From Acanthaster planci (lineage: Eukaryota > Echinodermata > Asteroidea > Valvatida > Acanthasteridae), in contig NW_019091745.1 in the NCBI RefSeq assembly GCF_001949145.1, positions 111,866 through 163,194 on the forward strand: a stretch of DNA of 51,329 bases. Direction: 5' to 3'. Made by a program: the position numbers and the translations under genes. This document shows, one piece after another, positions 1 through 10,922 of the stretch (position 1 is the first letter of the stretch; each line of letters begins with the position of its first letter). The notes below the pieces were generated by a model that saw only the letters and a program-made list of their open reading frames with translations, was not told the origin of the DNA and did not search any database.

Positions 1-234
1 AGCCGTGAAAATTCGGCACTGCTGCAACATGGCCGCCACCAAATTTCACCAAGAAATTTGCTAACTGTTAAGGCAACGGCAAAAACGTAACACTTCAGTT
101 GAAACGATAAAAAGTTGAAGAACGCAGTTGCGATGAGAACACAGTTTTTTTTTTTACTCAAACAAGCAGTTCCTCGTCCCACAAAGTCTAAAGGGAATGA
201 GAGTTTGGGTTAGTAACAGATTGGCCAAACCAGG

Positions 235-643
235 AGTATCACCCTCATCATACTTTGCCAGTCGCACCAGCCGGGCCACTGGGCGTTTGTACTCTCAGTC
301 GTTGACTTAAACACTGACTACCCTCACTCTCTGGTCATCACCAGGAAACACTTGTGTAATCGTCCCCACTGGCCACTGAGACCTTGGGAGCTGGGGATCT
401 GCTATCATCACAACATCTCCCTCCGACAGGTTTTCCTCTTCCCTTGGCCATTTCTGGCGGGTTTGCAGGTTAGGGAGATAGGACCTAACAAAGTGACGCC
501 AAAACTGATCGGCTAGTACTTGACTGTGCCGCCAATTCCTGCGACCCTTCAGCTCTCTCTCGTCATAGACCACCATCGGAAGTGCTGGATCCCGTCGCCC
601 ATAAGGAGCATGTTTGGAGTTACTGGATCCACGTCGGCAATCN
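235..643 (-). pseudogene. BEL/Pao retrotransposon fragment, C-terminal end of the integrase/pol region
   Basis: Read on the minus strand, this is the tail of a BEL/Pao polyprotein: the segment after the integrase core that carries the DUF5641-type domain. Visible family landmarks are a DPVTPNMLLMG-like stretch (about 640-600), then RHSQVLADQFWRHF and SYLPNL..RQKW, then GDVVMIADPQLPRSQWPVG, and finally RPVARLVRL near 265-240. The same landmarks occur in the larger element at 20.3-20.78 kb, but the wording differs enough that this is a separate lineage or an old copy. Stops interrupt it near 307 and 290 and a frame change lies near 600, so it is dead. One ambiguous base sits at 643. No LTR, protease or RT accompanies it. 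The sequence upstream in its sense direction (644-800) is not retroelement coding but a dispersed repeat, so the fragment is chimeric. Confidence 0.8.
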
Positions 644-800
644 GTAACCGAGTCTGAATATATGAGGACCAAGGAGCTGTCATGTGTTGACTGTGCAAAA
701 CGTAAAACTTGAGGGTGCTAAAGACTCCATGTTCGGTACTCGCTACACTACTGTACTTGCCCTTGCACCGTGTATGGGCACAATTGAGTACATACAACTC
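644..800 (-). repeat. dispersed repeat, copy 1 (inverted relative to 1727-1855)
   Basis: The reverse complement of 644-716 matches 1783-1855 without gaps over 73 bases with 7 mismatches by eye count. Similarity continues in patches to about 800 (shared TGTACTCAATTGTG and CAGTAG.GTAG). The match stops exactly where the BEL/Pao coding fragment begins. No function recognised. Confidence 0.8.
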
Positions 801-1726
801 AACAGTATGACACTTAAAACCGACTTTCTTTCACTTAGAGAAATACGTGAAAGAAATTTGTGTTGAGTAGCCACCTGTATGGGAAAAGCAGAAACTCTTG
901 TGGATTTCAAATGGGTATCAAGAGGATTGAAGGTGAAGATTGAATCCTTAAAATATGCCTATTTTAAGGATTTTATTCAAATGATCTGTCTTGTCTTTGG
1001 GTATAAATGGTAGTATAAAACAATGGATCAATTGTTCAATGGGCAAGTCGATGAGGTACATGTTTGTTCTGATGACACTGAACATTACTACCCAAGTGAT
1101 GATGAATAACTGCATTCATGTCTCATTAGATTGGGTTGTGAAACATTAAGCAGCACATGTTACCACATTTCCAACAACTTGGAAAGTTGTACTCTGCTAC
1201 TCAGCTGAAGTGCTGTGATCCCCTCCAAGTACATGCAAGCAAGGTGCATTCCAAAGGGTTAATGGTGATAACATTAAGGTAGAACTTTACAAAAATGTTA
1301 ACTTCTTAGTCTTATACCCGGAATTCAACAGGTTCCACAGCCAACAGCCCCAGATGAAATGCTGGAACAGTTGATGAATGAGAAATTTGCTACAGTTAAC
1401 AATAGAAAGACCAGCTTCAGGTTCTCACACTCATTCCAAAGAGTTACAGTGTCAGCAAAACAATAACCAAGTTTTAACCTGAAAGAGACGGGGGAGGAGG
1501 CAAAATCTGCGACATGAATGTGAAGTTTGAACTCAATCAGACGTACGGTTTTGTAGCTAAGTTCATTTGGAGTTCTCGGATACATGCACAATTGGTGTCA
1601 AAATGGCTGCAAATAGTTACAAAACTCGTCAAGGCTGATGTGACTGATTACATACAGGCTTCTGTTACACACTGGAAAAACTCCCTGGCTCTTTTAGGGT
1701 TAAAACTTGTGCAACCCTGTTGACTT
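801..1726. other. no recognisable gene
   Basis: AT-rich sequence between the two inverted repeat copies. Short open frames here have no recognisable domains, no splice context and no composition shift. I see nothing to annotate. Confidence 0.5.
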
Positions 1727-1855
1727 GCATGTACTCAATTGTGGCCATACAGTAGCGTAGTAAGTACATGTAGTTTTATAGTACCCTCAGGTTTTACGTT
1801 TTGCCCACTCAACACATGACAGCGCCTTAGTTCTCATATATTCAGACTCCGTTAC
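1727..1855 (+). repeat. dispersed repeat, copy 2 (inverted relative to 644-800)
   Basis: Plus-strand partner of the repeat at 644-800. The 73-base core is 1783-1855 and the weaker part 1727-1782. Unlike copy 1 it is not followed by retroelement coding, so the core is a repeat in its own right. Confidence 0.8.
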
Positions 1856-3650
1856 AAGGGCAAAACCCATAATTAAAATTAAAATGGGCCCCTCAAATGA
1901 AATGATAACTTTTGTGTGAGATACCGGTATATTGCTCTGGCTCTGAACCGGTATATTACTCTGGCTTCTTCTGATTATTTTGATACCACATTTGCATATA
2001 TTCAATAAAAACTGAGATGGTTATGTATCCTTTTTACTAAAAGGGTGGATTTTTAAGTGAAACTGTCCATTTTGTTGATCTCTGTCCTGACCACATGGAA
2101 GGGCGGATTCCGCTTAAAATTATTTATAAGTACTTAAAAGTATTTATTATTCATTAATGTCTACAAGCACAGCAATTTTTATCATAATCTGAAGGCCCAA
2201 CGTCAGAAAGTGTGTTGGTCTGATATGTAATGACCCTTATATGCTTCCTATGGAGCTTCAAATCTTGACCCTTTACTTCCCTGTTTATTTTCATAAGGAA
2301 GCTCACAATGCTAACAAGGGGTGGCGGCATCACTAGACATAAGCCTAAAAGACCCCAAAATTTAACATGTAGGGAATAATTAGTTCAAACCATGCTAACG
2401 CTGCAGAAAAATATTAGGTGACACCAAAATGTGTGAAGCTTCACTCCCTTTGATGCTCAGTTCTTGACTTTTACCTTGCTTCTGCAGGTGGAGGTATATG
2501 CCATAACATCAACAGACCAAGACTGTTAATTTTGTTCAGAAACATTTACTTTTGTGCGCCTTTTTATTCTTACTTCCAGTTTGTTTTTTGTTTCAATCTT
2601 ACTTTTAGCTGCCTTATTTAATTTTTTTTTAAAATCCTGCACCTCGACTGCAAAGCTAGGCACTTTTCCTTTGGCTTGAAATTAGTGTATTCTTGACTGT
2701 AGTCACGTCCATAACCAAGTGTTTCTGACTAGGCTTCAATATGGCTGCCTTTCCAACGGCTGTAGCCATGTCAATACATGTAGCCATTTTGATTCAAGCA
2801 CAGCCTCATGAGCCTTATGGTAAGTTTGCACACGGGTTTTTTCCCCTTCATGTGAGGCTTTCGGAATGCAAAAAATACTGCCAAATTGGAAAACAAGATC
2901 TCTTTATCGTATGTGCCGAATAGATTAGATTTTTTTGAAATATGTTTGAGTTTTCCCTTGATGTCTCTTTATTAAAATTACCACCTATTTTACACAATTC
3001 AAATGCGTAAATAAACTATAGAAATAAAGGGCTAGTGAGAAAAATCCATACATGGTGAATGGGAAACACTATCTATACCACAGCAGTTTAGGGATATCGG
3101 TTTATACACGGCAATAAACAAGTCGCTCTTATTTCATACATACATGTATGCAAGCAAGATACACACAAGATACATATACAAGATGCCACTCCACTTTTAG
3201 CTACTACCTTACATGCACAATTCTGAGGTGCGTATTATGATTGCAATTCAGAAAATTCGATTTTTGGATGTATTTTACCACACGCTTAAGTAAAAGCCTT
3301 TATCTACATTACAAGATAATTTTTATTACTACTAATAAAGACTGGTATGAACATTTCAATTCAAGTTTACTGTAAGCATAGAGCCTTTGGAACTAATACA
3401 TATTCACATACACTTACATAACCACACAACCACACCCACCTACCCACACACCCATACTTATGGAAAAAAATTGGAATGTAGACGTCATCAAAGGGATCAA
3501 AAACCTTTTGAGGACAAATTTTTGTCTCAAAAATGCGGTTTCAACTTAAAAGAAATTGTCCCCTTAACACAGGGAAGGCCTAAACCACTACATATACACA
3601 GTTTACATTACTTACCTAAGCTGGAAGTTCCCTAGTTTTCGTTGTAAAAA
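1856..3650. other. no recognisable gene
   Basis: AT-rich non-coding sequence with several homopolymer and CA-rich patches (about 3400-3460). No ORF with recognisable protein similarity was seen on either strand. Confidence 0.5.
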
Positions 3651-3678
3651 TTGTGTGGACCTGAGTTAGTCCACACAA
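3651..3678. repeat. short perfect hairpin
   Basis: TTGTGTGGAC and its exact reverse complement GTCCACACAA are separated by an 8-base loop. A related GTGGACC motif follows about 40 bases later. It lies downstream of the receptor gene's 3' end on the minus strand. Role unknown. Confidence 0.6.
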
Positions 3679-4107
3679 GTTTAACACAACCTGAATTATG
3701 TGGACCTTCTTTGTTCACACGCGAGATATGTAAAGCTAGCATAAAAGCTTCACCCACGCGCACAACTACAAATCAATGGTGGTAAAATCGTCTAAGTGAA
3801 ATGGTCCAGCAAACAGTACATTTCCCAAATGTTCTTCTTGGAATAAACACCTAAACAAAACCAAACTCATTTTTTTTTCATTCCTTCTGTTCTTAATGGA
3901 CCCAAATTACAGATTTAATTCTTGGCTGAAAAGACAGATATGTCGTCACTGTGTACTTATAAATATCTCAAGTCTTTTTCGATTATAATCTTCAGTTTCA
4001 CTTCAATTTCAGCAAAACAGCTTCTCTTAAGCTTTAGTCTCAGGGGATGCTGTAAACAGTTGTCGTGCAAAATTTTTAAAACGTCTTTTTGCAAACTTAT
4101 ACTTCTC

Positions 4108-4113
4108 TTTATT
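4108..4113 (-). promoter_or_regulatory. candidate polyadenylation signal of the receptor gene
   Basis: AATAAA on the minus strand about 205 bases downstream of the receptor stop codon (4320-4318). It is the nearest canonical hexamer I noticed, but the surroundings are T/A-rich, so a chance match is possible. Confidence 0.35.
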
Positions 4114-4317
4114 TTTTGTTATATTTGTCTGCTTGTGCGGGATCTGAGGAAGGAACTGGAGAATTACTATAGCCAAATGGCGTCAGCGCATATCCAAAGT
4201 ATTGAGACTGCAGACTAGTAAAGATATGCTGTCGGCAATGTAATACTTAGCAGATTACCAGTTTCCCGAAATATGTCATGAAGTCGAATGAGTTTCGCTC
4301 TGCAACTCACTTTTTCT

Positions 4318-5006
4318 TCAAACGCAGGTACTCACAGAAGTTGCCTCAGTTCGGGACAGCCGACGCACTGACCTGTAAGAGGAGTTAGCACCACCGGTTG
4401 GCGAGAAACGGCTGTCGAGAGAGCGCCCTCTCTTTTGGTTCCCAAATAGCATCTGTCTCAGATGGTGTCGATAGTTGGCGCCTGCTAGAGCATACACAAA
4501 TGGGTTTATGCATGAATTGGCGTAAATCAGACACAAAGTGATCGCGTTGACGCTTAATAATTGTTCTGATGTGTCAGCGCTTTCGTGGAAGGCGGTCCAC
4601 ACATTCACAGCTTGCTTTGGTGCCCAGCAAACGGCGAAAAGCATGACAACACTCAGGATGATTCTTGTTGTCTTCCAAGTTTTGCTGGCGGTGCGTGCTG
4701 AGCTCTGTGCAGGGGGGAGGGTGGTAGAACGAGGGTTCTGAGACAAAGGATCGTATGCAGCCGTCGTTGCGGGCGCCCTGAGCCTACTTACCCGGCTTAG
4801 ATTCCACAAATGTGACAGTATACGGATGTAACACACAGCTATAATGAGAAGAGGTATGACGAATGTTGACATGCTGAGAAACAAATAGTATCCGATGATA
4901 CTATTTTTTTCCAGACTTATCAGGCAATAGTCCCGTAACTGGCCTAAGTACCAGTATTCTTCGATAACGAAGAAGAAGGCCATCGGAGCGTGGACAAGAG
5001 CGGAAA
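4318..5006 (-). CDS. kisspeptin receptor-like GPCR, exon 3 (end of TM4 to C-terminus)
   Basis: Last coding exon of the three-exon receptor; full join is 30983-30648, 26129-25994, 5006-4318, giving 386 residues. A splice acceptor (tttttgtttcag) ends at 5007. The exon supplies two bases that complete a codon split after exon 2. In the joined protein it carries the end of TM4 and ECL2 with the disulfide cysteine (Cys185, DYCLISL), TM5 about 194-221 with a proline, a basic and Ser/Thr-rich third loop, TM6 about 272-295 with CWAP at 284-287, and TM7 about 309-330 with the canonical NPFVY at 325-329. The tail has basic and Ser/Thr patches for G-protein and arrestin/kinase contact and ends in STCV, a class I PDZ-ligand pattern. 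Rhodopsin-class peptide receptors act at the plasma membrane. The family call rests mainly on exon 2; galanin/allatostatin receptors are the nearest alternative. Confidence 0.93.
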
Positions 5007-5319
5007 CTGAAACAAAAACACACAGAAAATATTCAAAAGGAACGTGTGTACATTATGCATCCCACTGTCCAATACATTGCAACGCGCAAGAAACTTGTTC
5101 AACCACGTGGCACTGCAATATAGGAAATATAGGAAATGTTTTAGCTATTTCTGGGTATGCACTTGCTTAACTGTTTCAGCGCAGTGCATAGGGCTGCGTT
5201 TTTCGAACTTTACCATAATGGCGACGTGTAATCCCTCCACTGGCACATATTACTAAAGAGTACAACCGGACAAGGCTTTCCAATCTTGATAAGTCCTAAC
5301 AGGAGCGTGTATTACAACC

Positions 5320-6290
5320 TTAATCAATCACATAAACTCTACGATTACAGGACGATAATTTAGTAAAGGGTTGTTTGGTGTTTAAACTGACGGCTTTCTG
5401 CAGAAAGACTGATTTCAAAAAAGGGTTTCAAAAATAGTTAAGCCCGGTGTTACAACCTTCCCTGGTGTCATCGGCGCGGGGATTGAGATCGACAGCTATC
5501 ACCAAATATGGTCATAACTTTTTTCAATGGGCCAAATTGGCAAAGACGTTTTGGTAATCGTCACCTTAGGCATACACCACAAGCCTGTAAACTCCCATTG
5601 GCTAGACCACAACCGCTGCCGAGTTAAAATTCTTGAAAGATCTGTCGCCCCAAGCAGCCCATATGGTTGCTATCAGGAACTGGATCCCTTTGTTGACAGA
5701 CATATGCTGACTGGTCACGGCTGTTTAGGTTGTGACCTGGTATTACTTGTACTTCCTCAGCAGAATAACGGAATGTAGTTAAAGGGGACCTCACGGATGT
5801 ATTAGCTACCATAAAACATTTGAACAGGTTGTACAGGTTTAGGCATGACTGGAAACTGACCTGGGGACAAAAATCACCTCAGGGAATAAGGGTGTGATTT
5901 TGGGTGCGTGGCTGCTGATTCTTTTACAGACATGCTGACTGGTCCAGCTGTTTGGGTTGTGACCTGATACTACTTCACAACGGAATAATGGAATCTAGTT
6001 AGAGGGGACCTTCGCAACCATAACACAGTCGTTTAGGTTCAGGCATAACTGGGAACTGACCTGGAGACTACAATTGCCACATGGATGAAGGGTATGTTTT
6101 AGGGGGCGGAGTCTGCTCGGAGAGTCAATCACATAAATTCTACAATTACAGGAAAGGTAATTTAATAACGAGACGTTCGGTATTTAAACTGGCGGCTTTC
6201 TGCAAAAAAATGAACACCGTAGAATCGTTGTTTATTCCACGTAAAAGTGAGCCTCAAAAGGTTACAGTTAAGCCCGGTCAACTTAAACAA
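5320..6290. repeat. degenerate duplicated block (A - B - B' - A')
   Basis: Four related stretches in direct orientation. About 5320-5465 resembles 6123-6290: both have CAATCACATAAA.TCTAC.ATTACAGG, then TTTAAACTG.CGGCTTTCTGC and GTTAAGCCCGGT. About 5690-5905 resembles 5925-6115: both have ACAGACAT..GCTGACTGGTC, GGTTGTGACCTG and GAACTGACCTGG.GAC. Open frames here are short and do not align between copies, so I treat it as non-coding repeat. Confidence 0.65.
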
Positions 6291-6299
6291 GATTAAGCC

Positions 6300-7190
6300 T
6301 TGAAATTCCAGTACATAAAAATCATATTAAATTTTCTTTCTTTATCTAAACCTGAATAAACCAAACAAATACATTCAGCCAGCCGAGAGATGTTTTCCAT
6401 TTCGCGGGAAAATCGACTAAAATGTACCGTCAGGATTTCTGCAACGCGTCCAGCGCAACGTACATTATTTCCATACGGCAGATACCATTTTTAAACTTTG
6501 CCTCAATTGGTCATGGTAGATTGTGTACACTTACGCCAAACATTATTTTGCAAAGGCTTCACCGATCCTCTGTATTTTTTATATCAGGCTGTGTAATGCC
6601 ATGGTATTTTTGGAGGGTGCAAATGAGGAAAACCGAAAAGTTAGCCTCAAAATATCCCCACAGAAAACCGTCTGAAATAAAGGATAGCGGACAGCAGAAT
6701 ATGCGTCATAGAGTGCAAAGGATGTAATACGAACATGCAGACAAAACTCGATAGGTGATGATACAGACTCGATACTCGAAGAATTTTGAGATGATCAGTT
6801 TCACCGTTTGCCTGACTACCTCAATTCATACACATTAGACATGGTATCTTGCACCAATAATGATGCTACATCGTTACATCCAGTAAAAAACACGTGGTGT
6901 CATCTAACCAGAAGTCGACATCGTCCAACTCTTGTTAACAAAAAACACCCGATTTCATCATAAAATGTCTATTCGTGTGGCGTCCATACTTTTTGTACAC
7001 GACCTCAAAACATTTTGCAATCACTTGAAAATAGTATTTTAAATTAAATATGAAATGCAACCGCCGTGCTGCTGTTTCTCTGTCATTCTATGATTTGATC
7101 TTATGTAAAAAGGTTTTTCATACCTACTAAATCAAATCTACCATATTATTGTACATTGCAAGGATGTGGCCTTGTCGATGCGATGCATTG
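6300..7190. other. no recognisable gene
   Basis: Intronic sequence, AT-rich, with one 101-codon open frame (6422-6727) lacking any recognisable domain. Nothing annotated. Confidence 0.5.
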
Positions 7191-7192
7191 CG

Positions 7193-9053
7193 CTACATGC
7201 ACTGCTTTGGCCTGCCATGGTATCGTTCTTGTAAATGAAACATTAACTGAATGGGATCCTCCACAAAATGTCCATGTAAAAATAGGACACATTTAGACGA
7301 AAACAACCATGCCGATGCAAGGGTTGCTGTATCACAGTTTGCTACCATTGTGACGTCCCTCGAGAACGCGAATCCGGGTGCCTGTGTGATTGTTTGAGGA
7401 GACTTCAACCATGCGAATCATAAGACTAGTCTGCCAAACTTCTACCAACATGTTAAGTGCTCTACTCGCAAGGAAAAGACAATCGATCACGGCGACATCA
7501 CTATTAAGGATGCTTACAAAGCCCTTGGACTCCCCTTGGAGAGTCGGACCATTATACGATTCACTTTGTTCCAGCTTACAGATAGTCGTTGAAGAAAATC
7601 AGACCAATAACTAAAACTATCGCAAAGTGGAATGAGGCAGCTGTATGTAAGCTACAAGGATGTTTTGCATGTACTGACTGGGACGTGCTTTGCGATCCTT
7701 GGGACATCTATAATAGTGCTGCGGTTGTCATTGATCGTATAACATTCTGCGTGGAAATATTTATCCCCAGGAAAATAGTTGAAACTTACAGTAACGATAA
7801 GCCATGATTTAGAGATGAAATCGGAGCCAAACTAATGGCTAAGCAAAAAAGCATGGCAGCAGCAGGATGAGGGAGCATACAAGAACTTTAAATACCAAGT
7901 GCGTAAAGCCGTCAGAGCCGCAAAAAGTCGGTACAAAAAGTAATTAGAGATGGGGAATAGCACGTGGAAGGTAATTCCATACAAAACAAAATAACGGCAA
8001 TTACAGGCGATGGTAGATGTTCAGAGCATTTGAATGAGATTTTTGCTCATTAAAATCGTCATGAACCAGAGTCGACCCCTGACATTCCACAGACAGAGAC
8101 ACAGTCCTTGGTTATCAGTGAATCGGATATCAGACAAGTATTCAAGTCCACTGAATATGCATTGGGCGAGTTGTGCATTATTGCAACACTTCTTTGCAAC
8201 TGGCTTTACAGATCTTTGTTGTCCCGAACATTCTGAAAAAGTCAGAAATTGTATACCGATTCCAAAACGATTTGCAATTGCATGTACAAATGATAATAGA
8301 CCTGTGGCCTTGCCGTCTAATTTGATGAAGTCATTTGAAAGATTGGTTCTTAGCTATTTGAAATCAGCCACTCCCAAGCGTCTCGACCCGTATCAGTCCA
8401 CCTATCGAGCGGTTGAAAATGTAGTTATTCTCACCATTCATTGTGTGCTTCAGCATTTGGAACTCAGAATTTCTACTTATGCCAGATTACTGTTTCTTGA
8501 TTTTAGCTCAGCTTTTAATACTCATTTACCATCTTCACTTATTTATGAGCTTATACAGATAGGAGTAGATTCCGATGTTTGCAGTTGGGTTTTTAGTTTT
8601 TAACTAATCGATCACAAGTTGTCCGTGTTGGTGAGAAATGCTCAAAGCCATCGTTTCTCAATACTGGAGCGCTGCGGGTGTTTGCCGACGATGCAACGTT
8701 TGGAGGATAATTGTGCGAGTGATGGACGTCATTACCGTGAGCAAGTCGACAAACTGGTTTAATGGTGTTCAGAAAAATCTTGAGCTAAATGCGGCCAAGA
8801 CAGAGGAAGTGATTATATATTTCAGGTCTAGGAATCATGATGTCTTGCCTTTTTGTATCAGTGGGTAAGAGGTGGAAAGGACGTTAGTGTTCAAATTTCT
8901 TGATGTTTTTAATTCAAATTCTTTTGGACGGGATGAACATGTAAAGTATTGTGTCAGGAAGGCTTAGCAAGAAGTTTGGAGATAATTAATGCCATTGTGA
9001 TTGAAAGCGTTATTGTCTATTACCATCTGGTATGGTAACATGAAATTGGCCGA
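7193..9053 (+). pseudogene. non-LTR retrotransposon remnant (endonuclease tail plus reverse transcriptase; CR1/L2/Rex1-like)
   Basis: A decayed LINE in the sense of the plus strand, scattered over several frames. The apurinic-type endonuclease end is marked by GDFN (7398-7409) and the catalytic SDH (7544-7552). The linker that follows (TDWDVLCD, then YSNDKP at about 7785-7806) is typical of CR1/L2/Rex1-type elements. Reverse-transcriptase landmarks are FLDFSSAFN (8493-8519), holding the first catalytic aspartate, and FADD (8681-8692), holding the catalytic pair. The motif block normally between them (xPQGxxLSPxLF) is missing: FLNTGA runs directly into the FADD segment. Similarity continues through a VKYCVRKA-like stretch to WYGN near 9030 and is cut by the CCAAA tract. 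Many stops and frameshifts show it is dead. Clade assignment is tentative. Confidence 0.8.
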
Positions 9054-9055
9054 AA

Positions 9056-9145
9056 CCAAACCAAACCAAACCAAACCAAACCAAACCAAACCAAACCAAA
9101 CCAAACCAAACCAAACCAAAACAAAACAAAACAAAACAAAACAAA
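9056..9145. repeat. pentanucleotide tract (CCAAA)13 then (ACAAA)5
   Basis: Thirteen uninterrupted CCAAA units (9056-9120) change by one base to five ACAAA units (9121-9145). The tract separates LINE coding from a CTAGAG...TGTTTATCAACAAACACA...GCTGTTTCGG module. That module follows similar A/C-rich runs elsewhere (10830-10920), suggesting the tract expanded from the A-rich head of the non-coding repeat rather than from a LINE tail. Confidence 0.95.
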
Positions 9146-9360
9146 ACTAGAGGTGTTGTTTATCAACAAACACAGGCTGTTTCGGAGTTTGCTGTTTTAA
9201 TCAAATCGTAAGAGGAAAGAAGAATGTTTACAAAATAGATTTGATATGATAATATTACAGTTTCACGGAATACAGCTCAGTTGCCAAAATATTAGCTATA
9301 CTGGCTATATATCTCTGTAGAAATTCAATTTGAAAAAAATTATTAATAAATTCTTCGAGT
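9146..9360 (+). repeat. head module of the intronic repeat complex
   Basis: Starts with CTAGAGGTGTTGTTTATCAA, then AACACAGGCTGTTTCGG. Related heads occur near 9571, 10871 and 28040. The remainder to 9360 is AT-rich. Confidence 0.55.
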
Positions 9361-10150
9361 GCACATTTAATGTTGCATGACTTGTCTTTTGATGATGTCA
9401 TCATCACATAAAGCGAACGTTCCTCTAAAGCACGCCATTTTCAAGATATCTGCAAGATTTGAATCCGATCAGACATCCACTTCAGGAGATATAGTTCCAA
9501 AACAGTGCGCATTTAACGTCACTGTTTCGGCCTGTGCCCGAAACAGCTAAAAAACAAAAAGGAAAAAAAGAAACGAGAGGTTATCTGTTTGTTTGCCAAC
9601 AGAAAAGAGGGCTTTTTAGCATTCTTTTTTACATTTGAACAACTAAGGGATCATCACATCAAGTAATTTTTCATATGTAACACCTCTCTATCTGCAAAGA
9701 TTCAACCTGATAGAACATGTACTTCACGAGATACAGGGCTCTAAAGAGGGCACATTTAATGTCACGTGACTTGTCTCATGATGAAGTCATCATCACATGA
9801 GGTCAGTATTTTTCTACAGCAATCCCTTTTCAAGATATCTGCAAGATTTGAAGCCGATAAGACATGTACTTCAGAAGATATCGGGTCTTAAAGAGTGCAG
9901 GTTTAATGTCACGTGACTTGTCTCCTGATGAAGCCATCATCACATGAGGTCAAAATTCCTCTAAAGCACTCCCTTTTCAAGATATCTGCATGATTTGAAC
10001 CAATTTGAATATGTACCTCAGGAGATATAGTACTTTAAATGAGGCACCATTTAATGTCACGTGACTCGTCTGCTGATGGAATTGCCATCACTTGAGGTCA
10101 ATTTCCGTTTGTAAGCCTCCCCTTTCTAACCTGCCTGCAAGGTTTCAACC
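9361..10150 (+). repeat. tandem array of a ~147-bp unit
   Basis: The landmark TTTAATGTCACGTGACTTGTC and its variants recur at 9369, 9515, 9758, 9905 and 10053, giving spacings of 146, 243 (a 147-bp unit plus an inserted hairpin segment), 147 and 148. Each unit reads, in order: a TCAAGATATCTGCAAG segment, a TTTGAANCCGAT stretch, CTTCAGGAGATATAG, the TCACGTGA palindrome, and TGATGANGTCATCATCACAT. The inserted segment begins with an inverted repeat CTGTTTCGG/CCGAAACAG at 9521-9548. No coding potential is consistent between units. Related units recur at 26.9-28.7 kb. Confidence 0.85.
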
Positions 10151-10922
10151 CAATAAGACGTACAATACAGTTTACGATACAAAACATGACACTTATCGCG
10201 GAAAAGGCGCAGATTATAGACATCTGAACAATTGTCCCTTTGGCATTCCATGCAATGCGATCTGCTCTCGGCAGCACGTGGTCGGCATTTTGCCAAGTCC
10301 CGAGTAAATGCCCTACGCAATGTGCGCCGTCTATATTGCAGGCAGATATTGGGCGTCCACACACACACAGTAGCATATGAAGACCACCTTTTATCCTAGC
10401 ACTTGCTGCAAACAGAATTTTGGGGGAGGCCAGGGCCGATTTTATATGGATTTTATAAATTTAACGGGATATTTAAATATTCAAAATATAATGATAAATC
10501 ACTTGGTTTTTTTAGTTAGTTTTTTTAGTTTATAGTTAGTACTTTCTGCAAGGTTGACGGCGATCAACGATTACTAAGGTACGAAAATAGTGCCTCAAAA
10601 ACGTGTACAAAGTGAATGGGCCGAAATAAATCTATAAAAATCGAAAATAAATTACTTGATGACGTCATCATGACGTAATGTTTCTAGGACCATCTATGCA
10701 TAAGGGTTCGTCATTGGTTTAAGTTGGATAATGATCCAAAGTTGCAAAAGCACTAAAGTGACCGGTAGAAAAAACGTGTACAAAACAAACGGGCTTTTGA
10801 GCAGAAGAAAAAGGAAGAAGAAGAAGCAGCAAAAAAAAAACAAAAACAAAAAACAAAAAAACCCCAAAAAACTAGAGAGAAGTGTTTGTAAACAAGTACA
10901 AACACAGAGCTGTTTCGGGACT
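10151..10922 (+). repeat. downstream modules of the intronic repeat complex
   Basis: Holds a segment with CAATGCGATCTGCT (about 10254), a CACTTGC.GCAAACAGAATT segment (about 10400), AATTTAACGGGATATTTAAATA, and a GTGTACAAA...GATGACGTCATCATGACGT module (10600-10680). Each has a counterpart in the same order near 28850-29640 or 25440-25600. It ends in GAGCTGTTTCGGGACT directly at the gap. Open frames here are not conserved across copies without stops. Confidence 0.7.

Noticed and set aside
5527-5812. Overlapping frames on both strands as genes
   Set aside because: They lie in the duplicated B segment and are not kept open in the second copy.
9361-10150. CRISPR-like array
   Set aside because: The whole 147-bp unit repeats with no short-repeat/unique-spacer pattern, and the genome is animal.
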